64,000 bases of DNA from a bacterium (lineage in GTDB: Bacteria > Myxococcota_A > UBA9160 > UBA4427): contig JANSYR010000005.1 of NCBI GenBank assembly GCA_024742285.1, positions 274,318 through 338,317 on the forward strand, in the 5' to 3' direction. The position numbers were made by a program, and so were the translations under genes. Positions 1-8,737 of this stretch are shown here, piece after piece. How positions within the stretch are numbered: the first letter of the stretch is position 1; each line of letters opens with the position of its first letter. Under the pieces are notes generated by a model. The model was not told where the DNA came from, did no database searches, and saw only the letters and a program-made list of their open reading frames with translations.

Positions 1-58
1 CCGAGAGGATGTGTCAGGTCGCGCGGCGACCCGAGACCCCGAGCCCCGATCACGAGTG

Positions 59-91
59 AAACCCCTGCGCATGTGCGCGGGGGTTTCGTCG
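59..91. terminator. GC-rich terminator-like hairpin at the left edge
   Basis: Positions 59-71 (AAACCCCTGCGCA) pair with 74-86 (TGCGCGGGGGTTT), with one G-T wobble. The stem ends in a T run on the + strand and an A/T-rich edge on the other. It probably ends a gene lying left of the window. It overlaps the most upstream in-frame start of the next gene (73), which supports the downstream start at 124 for that gene. Confidence 0.6.
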
Positions 92-123
92 TTCCAGGCC
101 CGGAACCAGGAGCAGGAGACGAG

Positions 124-639
124 ATGAAGCCGGAGCTAGAGCTTTCCAGTCGTTGGTGGACCCTGGGCGGCGCGGAGGTGCTCGACGTGATGGGCACCGT
201 TCGATCGCTGGTTCGCAAGGGACAGGTCGTCCACATCGGGACCGACGCCCAGAAGTCCTCGTCGCGGATGGAGTTCGTGACCGTCGCCTGCGTGCTCAAT
301 CCGGGGAAGGGCGGCCGCGTCTTCTACACCCGCCGCTACGACCGCAAGAACATCTCGCTCTTCGAGAAGCTCTCGACGGAGACCTGGCTCTCGCTCGACC
401 TCGCCATGAAGATGCACGAGGCCTTCTCGCTCCAGCCCGCGGACCAGCGCATCTGGGTCCACGTCGATGCGAACCCGGACGAGCGCTTCGATTCGAGCGA
501 CTACGTCAAGCAGCTCGCGGGCATGGTCGCCGGCTCGGGATTCCCCGTGCTCGTGAAGCCGAACGCGTGGTGCGCTTCGCACGTCGCGGACTTCGCGGTC
601 AAGAACAAGCACTTCCGGGCGCGGATGCGGGCCGCGTAA
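124..639 (+). CDS. YkuK-like ribonuclease H-like protein (DUF458 family)
   Basis: A 171-residue cytoplasmic protein resembling the Bacillus YkuK/DUF458 family, which has a predicted RNase H-like fold; no reaction is established for the family. The conserved pattern is visible: an early HIGTDAQ stretch with a candidate acidic residue, a central FYTRR segment, and a HVDANP segment near the middle with a second acidic residue. Family proteins are about 150-180 residues, so it looks complete. I chose the ATG at 124 because GGAGCAGGAGAC lies just upstream and because the earlier in-frame start at 73 falls inside a hairpin. It is followed by pheT on the opposite strand and has no same-strand partner in the window. 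Family assignment is by pattern only. Confidence 0.7.
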   Translation: MKPELELSSRWWTLGGAEVLDVMGTVRSLVRKGQVVHIGTDAQKSSSRMEFVTVACVLNPGKGGRVFYTRRYDRKNISLFEKLSTETWLSLDLAMKMHEAFSLQPADQRIWVHVDANPDERFDSSDYVKQLAGMVAGSGFPVLVKPNAWCASHVADFAVKNKHFRARMRAA

Positions 640-673
640 GAGCGCGTAGCGACGTCCGTCCAGGGGCGGCGGC

Positions 674-3127
674 CTAGCCCTTGCGCAGCTCTCCGCCCGC
701 GTCGCCCACCAGCTTCTCGAAGCGCTTGAGGAACTTCGCTTCGTCCTTGTCCGAGAGCGTCTTCGTCTCGCTCTGCAGCAGGACGTGGAAGGCGAGACTC
801 TTGCGCCCGGCACCGATCGATTCCCCGCGATAGAGATCGAAGAGCTCGACGTCGGCGACCTGCTTCTTGCCGGCCTGCTCGATCAGGTCGATCAGCGCGC
901 CCGCGCTCATCGACTCGTCGCAGGAGACGGCGACGTCGACCTTGATCCCCGGGAACTTCGGGAGCGGCTCGTAGCCCGTGCCCGAGAGCGACGCCGCGAG
1001 CAGCGCGTCGAGGCAGAGCTCGCCCACGGCGACCTCGCTGTCGAGGTCACCCGAGAGTCCGAGCTGCGGTGCCAGACCCGGTTCGATCTCGGCCACCACA
1101 CCGACGACTTCGTCGGTCCCGTCCAGTCGCAGGAAGAGGCACTTCCCGGGGTGGGCCCAGGCCGGTCGGTCTCCGTCGGCGCTCCACTGCGGCGTGCCGC
1201 AGCCCCGCGACCGCACGAGGTCGTTCACGATCGCCTGGAGGCCCATCAGCCGGTTCTCGGCGTAGCCCGCCTTCTCACCCGGCCGCTGACCCGCCCAGGC
1301 GAGCGCGAGCAGATGGCGCTCCTTCGGTTCGCCGCGATCGTTGCCGTTCTCCGGCTCGTAGGCCTTGCCGATCTCGAAGAGCCGGACGTCGGTCCGGTTC
1401 CGTCGGTTGGCCTCGAGCCGCGGGAGGAGGCTCGGCGCGACGTTGCGGCGGATCTTCGACTCGCTCTGGTTGACCGGATTGATCACCGAGACGTGGGGCG
1501 CTTCGAGCTCGCCCAGCTTCTCGAGCAGACCGTCGTCGATGAACGAGTACGAGAGGTTCTCGTGGAAGCGCGCGCCGCCGGCCAGTCGATCCTGGAGCTG
1601 GCGCACGAGGAGGCGTCGCTCGTCCCGGGGCGGCGGGACGATGTCGAAGTGGAGGGGCTTCTCGTCGATGTTGCCGTAGCGGTGGATCCGGCCGATCTCC
1701 TCGACGAGGTCCTGCTCGATCGTGATGTCCTTGGTCGCGCGGAACGACGGGACGTGTACGTCGTAGAGATCGACGCTCTGCCCGTGGGTGCCGTCCTCGA
1801 TCCCGAACTCGAGGCGTTCCAGGATCCGACGGATCTCCTCGTTCGGGAGCCGCTTGCCGAGGGCCGTGCGGACGCGTTCGAAGCGCAGCTCGATCGTCGA
1901 AGCCGGATCGGTCCAGCTGCCTACGTCCGTCGGCGGCGCGGGGAACGACGCCTCGGGGTGGATCTCCGAGAGCAGGCGTGCGAAGTGGCCCGCCGCCGCC
2001 AGGGGCAGCGTGGGGTCGAGGGACTTCTCGAAGCGCGCGGACGAATCCGTCCGCAGGCCGACGTGGGTCGACGTCCGGCGGACCGTCGTCGCCTCGAAGG
2101 TCGCGACCTCGAGCAGGAGGGAGTCCGTCTCGTCGGCGACCTTCGAGCCTTCTCCGCCCATGATGCCGGCGAGCGCGACCGGGGTGTCGCCGGCGCAGAT
2201 CAGGAGATCCGTGTCGCGAAGGGTGCGGGCCTCGCCGTCGAGGGTCTCGATCGTCTCGCCGTTCCGCGCGTTGCGCACGACGATCCCGCGGCCGCCGCCG
2301 TCGGCTTCGAGTCGGTTCCGGTCGAAGACGTGGTTCGGCTGGCCGAGGTCCATCATCACGAAGTTGGAGAGATCGACGAGGAGGTCGATCGGTCGCTGGC
2401 CGACCGCGAGCAGGAGCCAGCGGAGCCAGTCCGGCGACGGGCCGGGCTTCACGCCGTCGATCGGGAGTCCGACGTAGCGGGAGCAGCCCGGCGTCTCGAT
2501 CGAGATCGGGTAGGGCGTACCGGCTCCGGTCTCAGGCAGCGAGGTGTCGAGGGGGAGCAGCTCGAGCTCGTAGATCGCGGCGACCTCCCGCGCGATGCCG
2601 CGGTGGCCCCAGAGGTCGGGGCGGTGGGTGAGCGACTTGTTGTCGATCTCGATGATCCAGTCGTCGACGCCGAGGGCGACGGCGACCGGTGCGCCGACCG
2701 CGCAATCCTCTGGCAGGACCCAGATCCCATCGTGCTCGTCGCCGAGCTCGAGCTCTCGGATCGAGCAGATCATCCCGAAGGAGGGCACGCCGCGGATCTT
2801 CGACTTCTTGATCTTGAAGTCGCCGGGGAGCGTCGTGCCGACGGTCGCGACGGCGACCTTCTGTCCGGCCGCGACGTTCGGTGCCCCACAGACGATCGTG
2901 AGCGTCTCGTCCTGGCCGACGTCCACGGTACAGACCGAGAGCTTCTCCGCGTCCGGGTGGGCTTCCTTCACCTGGACGTGGCCGACCACGACGTCGTGGA
3001 GCTGGGGTGCGAAGCGCTCCACGCCTTCGACCTCCGCGGTCGAGAGGGTCAGGTCGTTGGCGAGCTGCTCCGGCGAGATGTCCGAGAGATCGACGTGGCG
3101 CGACAGCCACTTCATCGAGACGTACAT
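674..3127 (-). CDS. pheT: Phenylalanine--tRNA ligase beta subunit
   Basis: An 817-residue beta subunit of the alpha2-beta2 phenylalanyl-tRNA synthetase, the usual bacterial length (about 800). Domain order is visible: N-terminal segment, EMAP/tRNA-binding domain (HPDAEKL, then IVCGAPN and SKIRGVPSFGM), the B3/B4 editing domain, the B5 domain, and a C-terminal ferredoxin-fold anticodon-binding domain beginning near PLPKFPGIKVDVAV. It charges tRNA-Phe together with PheS. The ATG at 3127 overlaps the pheS stop by one base (TGATG), so translation is probably coupled; a second ATG at 3115 is possible. The long open frame continuing upstream is the shadow of pheS in another frame. Nothing looks truncated. 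Confidence 0.97.
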   Translation of the reverse strand: MYVSMKWLSRHVDLSDISPEQLANDLTLSTAEVEGVERFAPQLHDVVVGHVQVKEAHPDAEKLSVCTVDVGQDETLTIVCGAPNVAAGQKVAVATVGTTLPGDFKIKKSKIRGVPSFGMICSIRELELGDEHDGIWVLPEDCAVGAPVAVALGVDDWIIEIDNKSLTHRPDLWGHRGIAREVAAIYELELLPLDTSLPETGAGTPYPISIETPGCSRYVGLPIDGVKPGPSPDWLRWLLLAVGQRPIDLLVDLSNFVMMDLGQPNHVFDRNRLEADGGGRGIVVRNARNGETIETLDGEARTLRDTDLLICAGDTPVALAGIMGGEGSKVADETDSLLLEVATFEATTVRRTSTHVGLRTDSSARFEKSLDPTLPLAAAGHFARLLSEIHPEASFPAPPTDVGSWTDPASTIELRFERVRTALGKRLPNEEIRRILERLEFGIEDGTHGQSVDLYDVHVPSFRATKDITIEQDLVEEIGRIHRYGNIDEKPLHFDIVPPPRDERRLLVRQLQDRLAGGARFHENLSYSFIDDGLLEKLGELEAPHVSVINPVNQSESKIRRNVAPSLLPRLEANRRNRTDVRLFEIGKAYEPENGNDRGEPKERHLLALAWAGQRPGEKAGYAENRLMGLQAIVNDLVRSRGCGTPQWSADGDRPAWAHPGKCLFLRLDGTDEVVGVVAEIEPGLAPQLGLSGDLDSEVAVGELCLDALLAASLSGTGYEPLPKFPGIKVDVAVSCDESMSAGALIDLIEQAGKKQVADVELFDLYRGESIGAGRKSLAFHVLLQSETKTLSDKDEAKFLKRFEKLVGDAGGELRKG

Positions 3128-4143
3128 CAGAACTGCTCCAGGAAGCGCACGTCGCCGTCCAGCAGGTGGCGTACGTCGTCGATGTTGTGCCTGAGCATGA
3201 CGAGTCTCGAGAGGCCGAGACCGAAGGCGAAGCCGCTCCACTCCTCCGGATCCACGCCGCCCGCACGGAGGACGTTCGGATGGACGAGGCCGCAGGGCAG
3301 GAGCTCGATCCAGGTCGTGCCCTTGCAGACCGAGCAGCCGTCGGAGCAGAAGGGGCAGCGCGCGTCGAGCTCGAAGCCCGGCTCGACGAAGGGGAAATGG
3401 CCCGGGCGCAGCCGGACGTCGAGGTCGCGACCGAAGATCCCGCGCAGCAGCGTCTTCATCGCCCCGATCAGGTGCGCGACGGAGATGTCCTTGCCGACGA
3501 CGAGTCCTTCCATCTGGTAGAAGGTGTGGTCGTGGCTCGCGTCCGTCGTCTCCTGCCGGAAGACGCGGCCGGGCGCGATCACGCGGAAGGGCGGGGTGCG
3601 GCCTTCCATAGCGCGGACCTGGACGGGGGAGGTGTGCGTGCGGAGGACGAGCGTCCCGATCTCGTCGCAGTAGAAGGTGTCCTGGGAGTCCCGGGCCGGG
3701 TGGTCCCTGGTGATGTTGAGCGCTTCGAAGTTGTAGTGGTCGAGCTCGACCTCGGGGCCGTCGAGGACCTCGTAGCCCATCGAGACGAAGAGGTCTTCGA
3801 GCTCGCGGGTCACCTGCGTGATCGGATGCAGACTGCCGCGGGGGGCGGGCGGCGGGGGCAGGGTCGGGTCGAAGTCGTCCGCCCGCCGCGCCGCGTCGAG
3901 CTTCGACGCGTCGAGCGCAGACTGACGCGCCTCGACCAGCGCGAGGATCGACTGCTTGAGGGCGTTGGCCTTCTGGCCGTGGGCCTTGCGGTCGGCGGGA
4001 TCGAGCTTCGGGATCTCGGCGAGCATCGCGGAGATCGCGCCCTTCTTGCCGACGTAGTCGCGAAGGGCGTCCTTGAGCGCCGCCGCGTCCTCGCACGCCT
4101 CGATGCGCTGGCGCGCTTCTTCGAGCGTGGCTTCCGGATCCAT
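3127..4143 (-). CDS. pheS: Phenylalanine--tRNA ligase alpha subunit
   Basis: A 338-residue catalytic alpha subunit of phenylalanyl-tRNA synthetase. The N-terminal 85 residues form the tRNA-binding coiled coil. The class II core follows, with HPITQV, motif 2 (FRVIAPGRVFRQETTDASHD) and motif 3 (GFAFGLGLSRLVML). Between motifs 2 and 3 there is a CPFCSDGCSVCKGTTW cluster, a C-x2-C-x3-C-x2-C knuckle carried by a subset of bacterial PheS proteins and possibly a zinc site. ATG 4143 is preferred over the GTG immediately upstream because GAGAGGA sits 5 bases before it. It is the first gene of a pheS-pheT operon. infC, rpmI and rplT, often found upstream of pheS, are not here. Confidence 0.97.
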   Translation of the reverse strand: MDPEATLEEARQRIEACEDAAALKDALRDYVGKKGAISAMLAEIPKLDPADRKAHGQKANALKQSILALVEARQSALDASKLDAARRADDFDPTLPPPPAPRGSLHPITQVTRELEDLFVSMGYEVLDGPEVELDHYNFEALNITRDHPARDSQDTFYCDEIGTLVLRTHTSPVQVRAMEGRTPPFRVIAPGRVFRQETTDASHDHTFYQMEGLVVGKDISVAHLIGAMKTLLRGIFGRDLDVRLRPGHFPFVEPGFELDARCPFCSDGCSVCKGTTWIELLPCGLVHPNVLRAGGVDPEEWSGFAFGLGLSRLVMLRHNIDDVRHLLDGDVRFLEQF

Positions 4144-4536
4144 CACAGTCCTCTCGCCGGTTGTCGTGGCCGATCCGAGGCGGAGCCGGATGGGCCGGCG
4201 CCCCTACGGCGTCGAGTGATTGGCGGCTCGCCGACCTCGCGACCGGAGCGGGTCGTGAGCGGGACGGGCCGTGATCCAGGCGTTGGTTGGGGGGCCACCC
4301 GGGGGTGGGGTCGGCGGATCTTACCGAATCGAGGGGGTTTTGGGGCGCGCCCGGCGCCGGATCCGGCCGAACGGGGCAAACTCCGGGGTGGGCGGGCCAG
4401 GCCTCGCTGGAATCGTCCGCTCTGTGAACCCCTTCACGCCGACTGGCGCCCGGAGTCCCGATCCTATGTCTCGAACTCGATTGAAGATCGGAGACAGCCA
4501 GGGATGGCGAGGGTCGACCTACGACAGGGCGAGGCG
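4144..4536. other. Intergenic region between pheS and the CHASE2 cyclase
   Basis: About 390 bases separate the divergent pheS and cyclase genes, so promoters for both should lie here. I see G-rich tracts around 4290-4350 and 4383-4400 but no tRNA, riboswitch or convincing -35/-10 pair. Short frames in this interval have no family signature. Confidence 0.4.
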
Positions 4537-6465
4537 ATGACGCAGCGCGCTCCGGGCATCCTGCTGGGGATCGGCGCGATCGTGCTCTGCCTCGGTCTGC
4601 GGGCCGCGGGGCTCTTCGGTGGCCTGGAGATGGCGATCCACGACCGGTTCGTCGGCTCGCTGCACGGCGACGTGGTCGACGAGGCGCCCGTTCTGCTCGT
4701 GCCGATCGGGGAGTCGGAGTTCGAACGCTTCGGCTATCCGCTCCCGGATGCGGTCCTGGCGCAGGCGATCGAACGCCTGCGGGAAGCCGGTGCGACTGCC
4801 GTCGGCATCGACCTCTACCGCGACGGTCCGGCCGGACCGAGCGCAACCGAGCTCGCCGGCTGGGCGGCGCTCGAAGGCGTGATCGCCGGCGACGACGGCG
4901 TCGTCGTCAGCGAGCTGCTCGGCTCCGACGATCAGCGTGGGATCGCGGCGCCGGCGTTCGCGTCGCCCGCGCAGGTCGGGTTCAACAACCTGCTCCTCGA
5001 TCCGGGCCGGGTCGTCCGGCGGGGCTACCTCTTCGCCTGGGACGAGGATGGCACGGCGCACACGTCGTTGAGTCTCCAGCTCGCGCTGCGTCATCTGGCG
5101 AGGCAGGGCATCCATCTCGGTCCCGACGACACGAACGCGGACTGGGTAAGGCTCGGCGACACGGTGGTGCCGGCCCTCGAGTCCGACTTCGGGGCCTACA
5201 CGCGGCTGGATGCTGGGGGCTATCAGTTCCCGCTCGACTACGCGCGGGCCGATGCGGCCATCCGGCCGCTCGCGTTCACGTCGCTCTTCGACGAGCCGCT
5301 CCCGACCGATCGGGTCGCCGGACGGATCGCCATCATCGGGACCGACGCCCCCAGCGTGAAGGACGACTTCAACGCGCCGCACGCGCCGGGTGAGGCCGTG
5401 AAGGGCTTCCGGATCCACGCGCACGTGACCGAGCAGCTGATTCGCATGGGCGAGGGCGAGGCGGTCCCGCGCGGCAGCTGGAGCGAGGTCGCGGAGCTCG
5501 CCTGGATCACCGGTTGGGGCGCCGCCGGGATCGGCCTCTCGCTCCTGCTCGGCTCCCTCGGATGGGCCGTGCCCGCGTTCGTCGCGGGCCTCGCCGTGCT
5601 GGTCGGAGTCGGGGCCTGGCTCTTCGCCGCCGGGGTCTGGGTGCCGACGGTCGCGCCCGCGTTCGCGTGGGTCGTGGGCGGCGGCCTGGCCGTCGGCGAT
5701 CGGGCGCGAAGGGAGGCGCGGGATCAGCGGGAGCTCACCATGATGTTTCGCCGCTTCACGTCGCGACGTGTGGCGGACTGGATGTGGGATCGGCGGGACG
5801 AGTTCCTGGAGGGGGGCCGCTTCAAGGCGCGGCGCGGGGTGATCACCGCGCTCCTCTCGGACCTCAAGGGCTACACCGCCGCGGCGGAGAAGATGGAGCC
5901 GAGCGAGCTCATCGAGTGGATCGACACCTACATGAGCGCGATGACGGAGGTCATCGAGCGATATGACAAGGGCCACGTGGACGACTACGTGGGAGACGGG
6001 ATCAAGGCCAATTTCGGCGTGCCGGTCCTGTCCGAGACGGAGGAAGAGATCGCCGCGGACGCCGTGGCCGCCGTGCGCTGTGCCCTCGAGATGGGGCGGA
6101 CCCTCGAACGCTTGAACGAGGGGTGGGCCAAGGCGGGCTGGCCGGTCGGACGCCAGCGGATCGGGCTCTTCACGGGGCCGGCGGTCGTCGGCTCCCTGGG
6201 TGGCGAGGAACGACAGAAATACACCTCGGTCGGCGACACCATCAATACCGCCGCACGACTCGAGGGGATCGGCGGCGCGCTCGATTTCGATCAGGAGACC
6301 GCCCTCCAGCGGATCCTGATCGGTCAGCGGACCCGTGAGTTGATCGGCGACGGCTTCGAGGTCGAGGACCTCGGGCGTCACGCCGTGAAGGGCAAGGACG
6401 AACCCCTGCAGATCTACCGCGTGCATGGCGAGCGGGCCGGAAGCGCGGAGGAGGACCGGACATGA
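4537..6465 (+). CDS. CHASE2-domain class III adenylate/guanylate cyclase
   Basis: A 642-residue membrane-bound cyclase. One N-terminal hydrophobic segment (residues about 6-25) precedes a periplasmic CHASE2 sensor domain (about 30-310). Two or three membrane segments follow (about 322-385), then a cytoplasmic class III nucleotide cyclase domain (about 415-625). The two metal-binding aspartates are D442 (SDLKGYT) and D487 (VGDGIKANFG), and the transition-state Asn/Arg lie in GDTINTAARLE. At the usual substrate-Lys position there is an acidic residue (VDDYVGD), as in many CHASE2 cyclases, so cAMP is probable but not proven. ATG 4537 follows a purine-rich GGGCGAGG; an in-frame ATG at 4504 is the alternative. 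The stop overlaps the next start (ATGA), so the DUF928 protein is coupled to it. Confidence 0.93.
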   Translation: MTQRAPGILLGIGAIVLCLGLRAAGLFGGLEMAIHDRFVGSLHGDVVDEAPVLLVPIGESEFERFGYPLPDAVLAQAIERLREAGATAVGIDLYRDGPAGPSATELAGWAALEGVIAGDDGVVVSELLGSDDQRGIAAPAFASPAQVGFNNLLLDPGRVVRRGYLFAWDEDGTAHTSLSLQLALRHLARQGIHLGPDDTNADWVRLGDTVVPALESDFGAYTRLDAGGYQFPLDYARADAAIRPLAFTSLFDEPLPTDRVAGRIAIIGTDAPSVKDDFNAPHAPGEAVKGFRIHAHVTEQLIRMGEGEAVPRGSWSEVAELAWITGWGAAGIGLSLLLGSLGWAVPAFVAGLAVLVGVGAWLFAAGVWVPTVAPAFAWVVGGGLAVGDRARREARDQRELTMMFRRFTSRRVADWMWDRRDEFLEGGRFKARRGVITALLSDLKGYTAAAEKMEPSELIEWIDTYMSAMTEVIERYDKGHVDDYVGDGIKANFGVPVLSETEEEIAADAVAAVRCALEMGRTLERLNEGWAKAGWPVGRQRIGLFTGPAVVGSLGGEERQKYTSVGDTINTAARLEGIGGALDFDQETALQRILIGQRTRELIGDGFEVEDLGRHAVKGKDEPLQIYRVHGERAGSAEEDRT

Positions 6466-7283
6466 CGAACCGAAGACGAAGCTTCTTCACGGACGCGACG
6501 GCGCGCGGCGTATCGACGATCGCGCTCGCGGTTCTTTTCCTCGCGAGCGTGGCGCTCGCGGAGTCGCCGCCCCGAGCGAAGAAGGACGAGGCCAAGGCGG
6601 AGAAGGCGGCGGAAGCCGCGGAGGCCGCTGGGCGCGAAGCGGCCGCCGCCGGCGAGGCGAACGCCGCCGCCCTCATCCGTTTCGTGCCCCCGAATCGCGG
6701 GAAGGCCCGGCGCAGCGCCGCGGGTGGGACGCGCGGCGTCGACACGAGTGCGGTCAGCAGCATCCGCGTCGCGGTCGTCGCGCCGGCGGAGGGCCTGACG
6801 ACCCGCGCGCAGCCCGTCTTGTACTGGTACCTGTCCCGAGAGACCGACGCGCGGATCGACGTCGTGCTGATCGACGACGACGCGATCGACCCGCTGCTCG
6901 AGTTCACGCTGCCGACCCCCGTCGAGGCGGGGATCCACGGCCTCGATCTGTCGGACCACGGGATCGAGCTCGAGCGGGGCCGGGTCTACCGATGGAGCGT
7001 CGCGGTCGTGCGAGACGCGAAGCGGCGGTCGAACGACATCATGACGGAAGGGGTGATCGAGCGGGTCGCCGCCAGCGACGAGCTCGAGCGGTCTCTCGAA
7101 GCGGAGCCGGGCGCCTTCGCGCCGTACGCGCTCTCGGGGATCTGGTACGACGCGCTGGCGGCGCTGCGAAGCGCTCGCGACGCGAGCCCCGCGGACGGTG
7201 AGCTGCATAGTCAGGAGGTCGCGCTGCTCGAGCAGATCGAGCTGCCCGAGGTCGCCCGCTACATGGAGAGCGAGACGCGTTAG
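6462..7283 (+). CDS. Secreted DUF928 family protein coupled to the CHASE2 cyclase
   Basis: A 273-residue exported protein. It has an N-terminal signal peptide (arginine-rich start, hydrophobic core STIALAVLFLASVALA, cleavage near residue 33), then a charged Lys/Ala/Glu-rich linker. The globular domain carries the DUF928 pattern: PVLYWYLS, a GRVYRWSVAVV stretch and a GVIERV segment. DUF928 proteins commonly sit beside CHASE2 sensors, and the fold resembles a beta-sandwich; the function is unknown. The start overlaps the cyclase stop by four bases (ATGA). I infer a periplasmic partner for the CHASE2 sensor. The gene is convergent with the MFS transporter, leaving 13 bases between stops. Confidence 0.8.
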   Translation: MTNRRRSFFTDATARGVSTIALAVLFLASVALAESPPRAKKDEAKAEKAAEAAEAAGREAAAAGEANAAALIRFVPPNRGKARRSAAGGTRGVDTSAVSSIRVAVVAPAEGLTTRAQPVLYWYLSRETDARIDVVLIDDDAIDPLLEFTLPTPVEAGIHGLDLSDHGIELERGRVYRWSVAVVRDAKRRSNDIMTEGVIERVAASDELERSLEAEPGAFAPYALSGIWYDALAALRSARDASPADGELHSQEVALLEQIELPEVARYMESETR

Positions 7284-7296
7284 GCGCCGAGGCGTC

Positions 7297-8493
7297 TCAG
7301 GCGGCGTTCGTCTGAGGGGCCGGGGCCGGCGCCTTCGGGACCCCGACCGCGAGAGCGACGCCGGTCGCGGTCAGCGCCGCCGCCGTCCAGAACGGCCACT
7401 GCGCGCCCTGGTCGTAGAGCAGGCCGGCGGCGATCGGCCCGACGATCCGTGCCGCCGAGGCCGTCGATTGGAAGACGCCCATCACGAGTCCGCGTGACCC
7501 CTCGTCCGCGGCGAGGGAGACGAGGCTCATCATCGGCGGCTGGGCGATCCCGCGCCCGACGGCGGCGATCCCCAGCGGCAGGGCCAGCCAGGCGACCGTC
7601 TCCGGAATCGGCACGAGCACGAACGCCGCCGTCATCAGCGCGAGGCCGGTCAGGACGAGCGATCGCTCGGGATAGCGCTCGGAGAGGCGCTTCATGCCGC
7701 CGCCCTGGATGCCGCCCATGATGATCGCCATCCCGAGCATCACCATGGCGACGCCGAGCGGTCCGTAGCCGAAGCGGTGGAGCATCAGGAGCGCGAAGAT
7801 CGTCTCGAGCTGGGTCACCGCCAGGGAGAAGAGAAAGTAGGTGAAGCAGACCCGGCCGATGATCGGCGCCCGCAGGACTTCGAGGCGGCTCGTGAGGTCC
7901 GGCTCCGGCACGTCGGCATGGTGGCGTTCGGGCTCGCGCAAGCGCACGGCCGCCCAGAGGAAGTTGAGTCCCGCCATGCCGGCGGCGACGAACATCGGCG
8001 TGCCGTATCCCCACTCCGAGAGCAGTCCCCCGATCGGGGGCCCGAGCGTGAAGCCGACGGCGAAGCTCGCGCCGATCATGCCCATCCAGCGGGTTCGCTC
8101 CGCCTCGTCGGTCACGTCGGTCAGGTAGGCGGTCGCGACGGAGATGTTCGAGCCGAAGACGCCGGCCAACAGCCGAGCCGCGAGAATCTGCCAGAGGGAC
8201 TCCGCCATGCCGAGCCACGCGAGGGCGACGCTCGTCCCGAGGATCGTCACGAGCATGACCGGGCGGCGCCCGAGCCGGTCGGAGAGCTTTCCCCAGACCG
8301 GCGCGAAGGCGAACTGGGCGGCGGCATAGCCCGCCACGAGCGCTCCCAGCCAGGTGGCGTTCGCGCCGTAGCGCTCGGCCCAGAAGGGCAGGATCGGCAC
8401 GACGATCCCGAAGCCGATCAGGTCGACGACGATCACGGAGAAGAGGACCGAGAGCGGCGGTCGCGCCTTCGAATCCCCCGTGTTTCCGCTCAA
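7297..8493 (-). CDS. MFS drug/multidrug efflux transporter (DHA1/TetA-like)
   Basis: A 398-residue inner-membrane major facilitator with about 12 hydrophobic segments. The signature between segments 2 and 3 is present (GKLSDRLGRRPVML), as is the conserved VVDLIGFGIVVPILPF start of TetA/Bcr-like antiporters and a GPPIGGLL motif in segment 5. It is expected to exchange protons for a small hydrophobic solute; the substrate cannot be read from sequence. The frame is open to 8607, but I chose the TTG at 8493: GGAGGG stands 6 bases upstream, and the extra N-terminal residues are not transporter-like. It is divergent from the GAPDH gene. Confidence 0.88.
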   Translation of the reverse strand: MSGNTGDSKARPPLSVLFSVIVVDLIGFGIVVPILPFWAERYGANATWLGALVAGYAAAQFAFAPVWGKLSDRLGRRPVMLVTILGTSVALAWLGMAESLWQILAARLLAGVFGSNISVATAYLTDVTDEAERTRWMGMIGASFAVGFTLGPPIGGLLSEWGYGTPMFVAAGMAGLNFLWAAVRLREPERHHADVPEPDLTSRLEVLRAPIIGRVCFTYFLFSLAVTQLETIFALLMLHRFGYGPLGVAMVMLGMAIIMGGIQGGGMKRLSERYPERSLVLTGLALMTAAFVLVPIPETVAWLALPLGIAAVGRGIAQPPMMSLVSLAADEGSRGLVMGVFQSTASAARIVGPIAAGLLYDQGAQWPFWTAAALTATGVALAVGVPKAPAPAPQTNAA

Positions 8494-8737
8494 GTCCGTC
8501 CCTCCGTCGGCCGTCCCGGGAACCCAGGATGGGGTCGCACCGTAGCAGCGCCCCCGCCGAAATCCGCCTCCCGGCGCCGTGTGGGCCTCTACGGCGGAGT
8601 GCCACACTCGGTTGCGCGTCGTTGCATGAAAGCGAGAGGCGGATCTTCTACGTTCCGCCGCGTCGGAGCGCCGGTCCAGCGCCCGCGGGCACCCGGTCGC
8701 GCCACAGGGCGGGGATCGGGCAGTTGGGGGAAGACAG

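Noticed and set aside
4143..4379. 78-residue minus-strand frame upstream of pheS
   Set aside because: Arg/Pro-rich, no SD, no family pattern; typical of high-GC non-coding frames.
674..4846. Single 1390-residue minus-strand frame covering pheT and pheS
   Set aside because: Only the part below 3127 matches PheT. The rest is the shadow of pheS and upstream DNA in another frame.
8579..8625. Sigma-54-like element (TGCCAC then TTGC) and GTGTGG/CCACAC repeat upstream of GAPDH
   Set aside because: The spacing between the two parts is six bases, not five, and the first G is missing. The inverted repeat is short with a 17-base gap.
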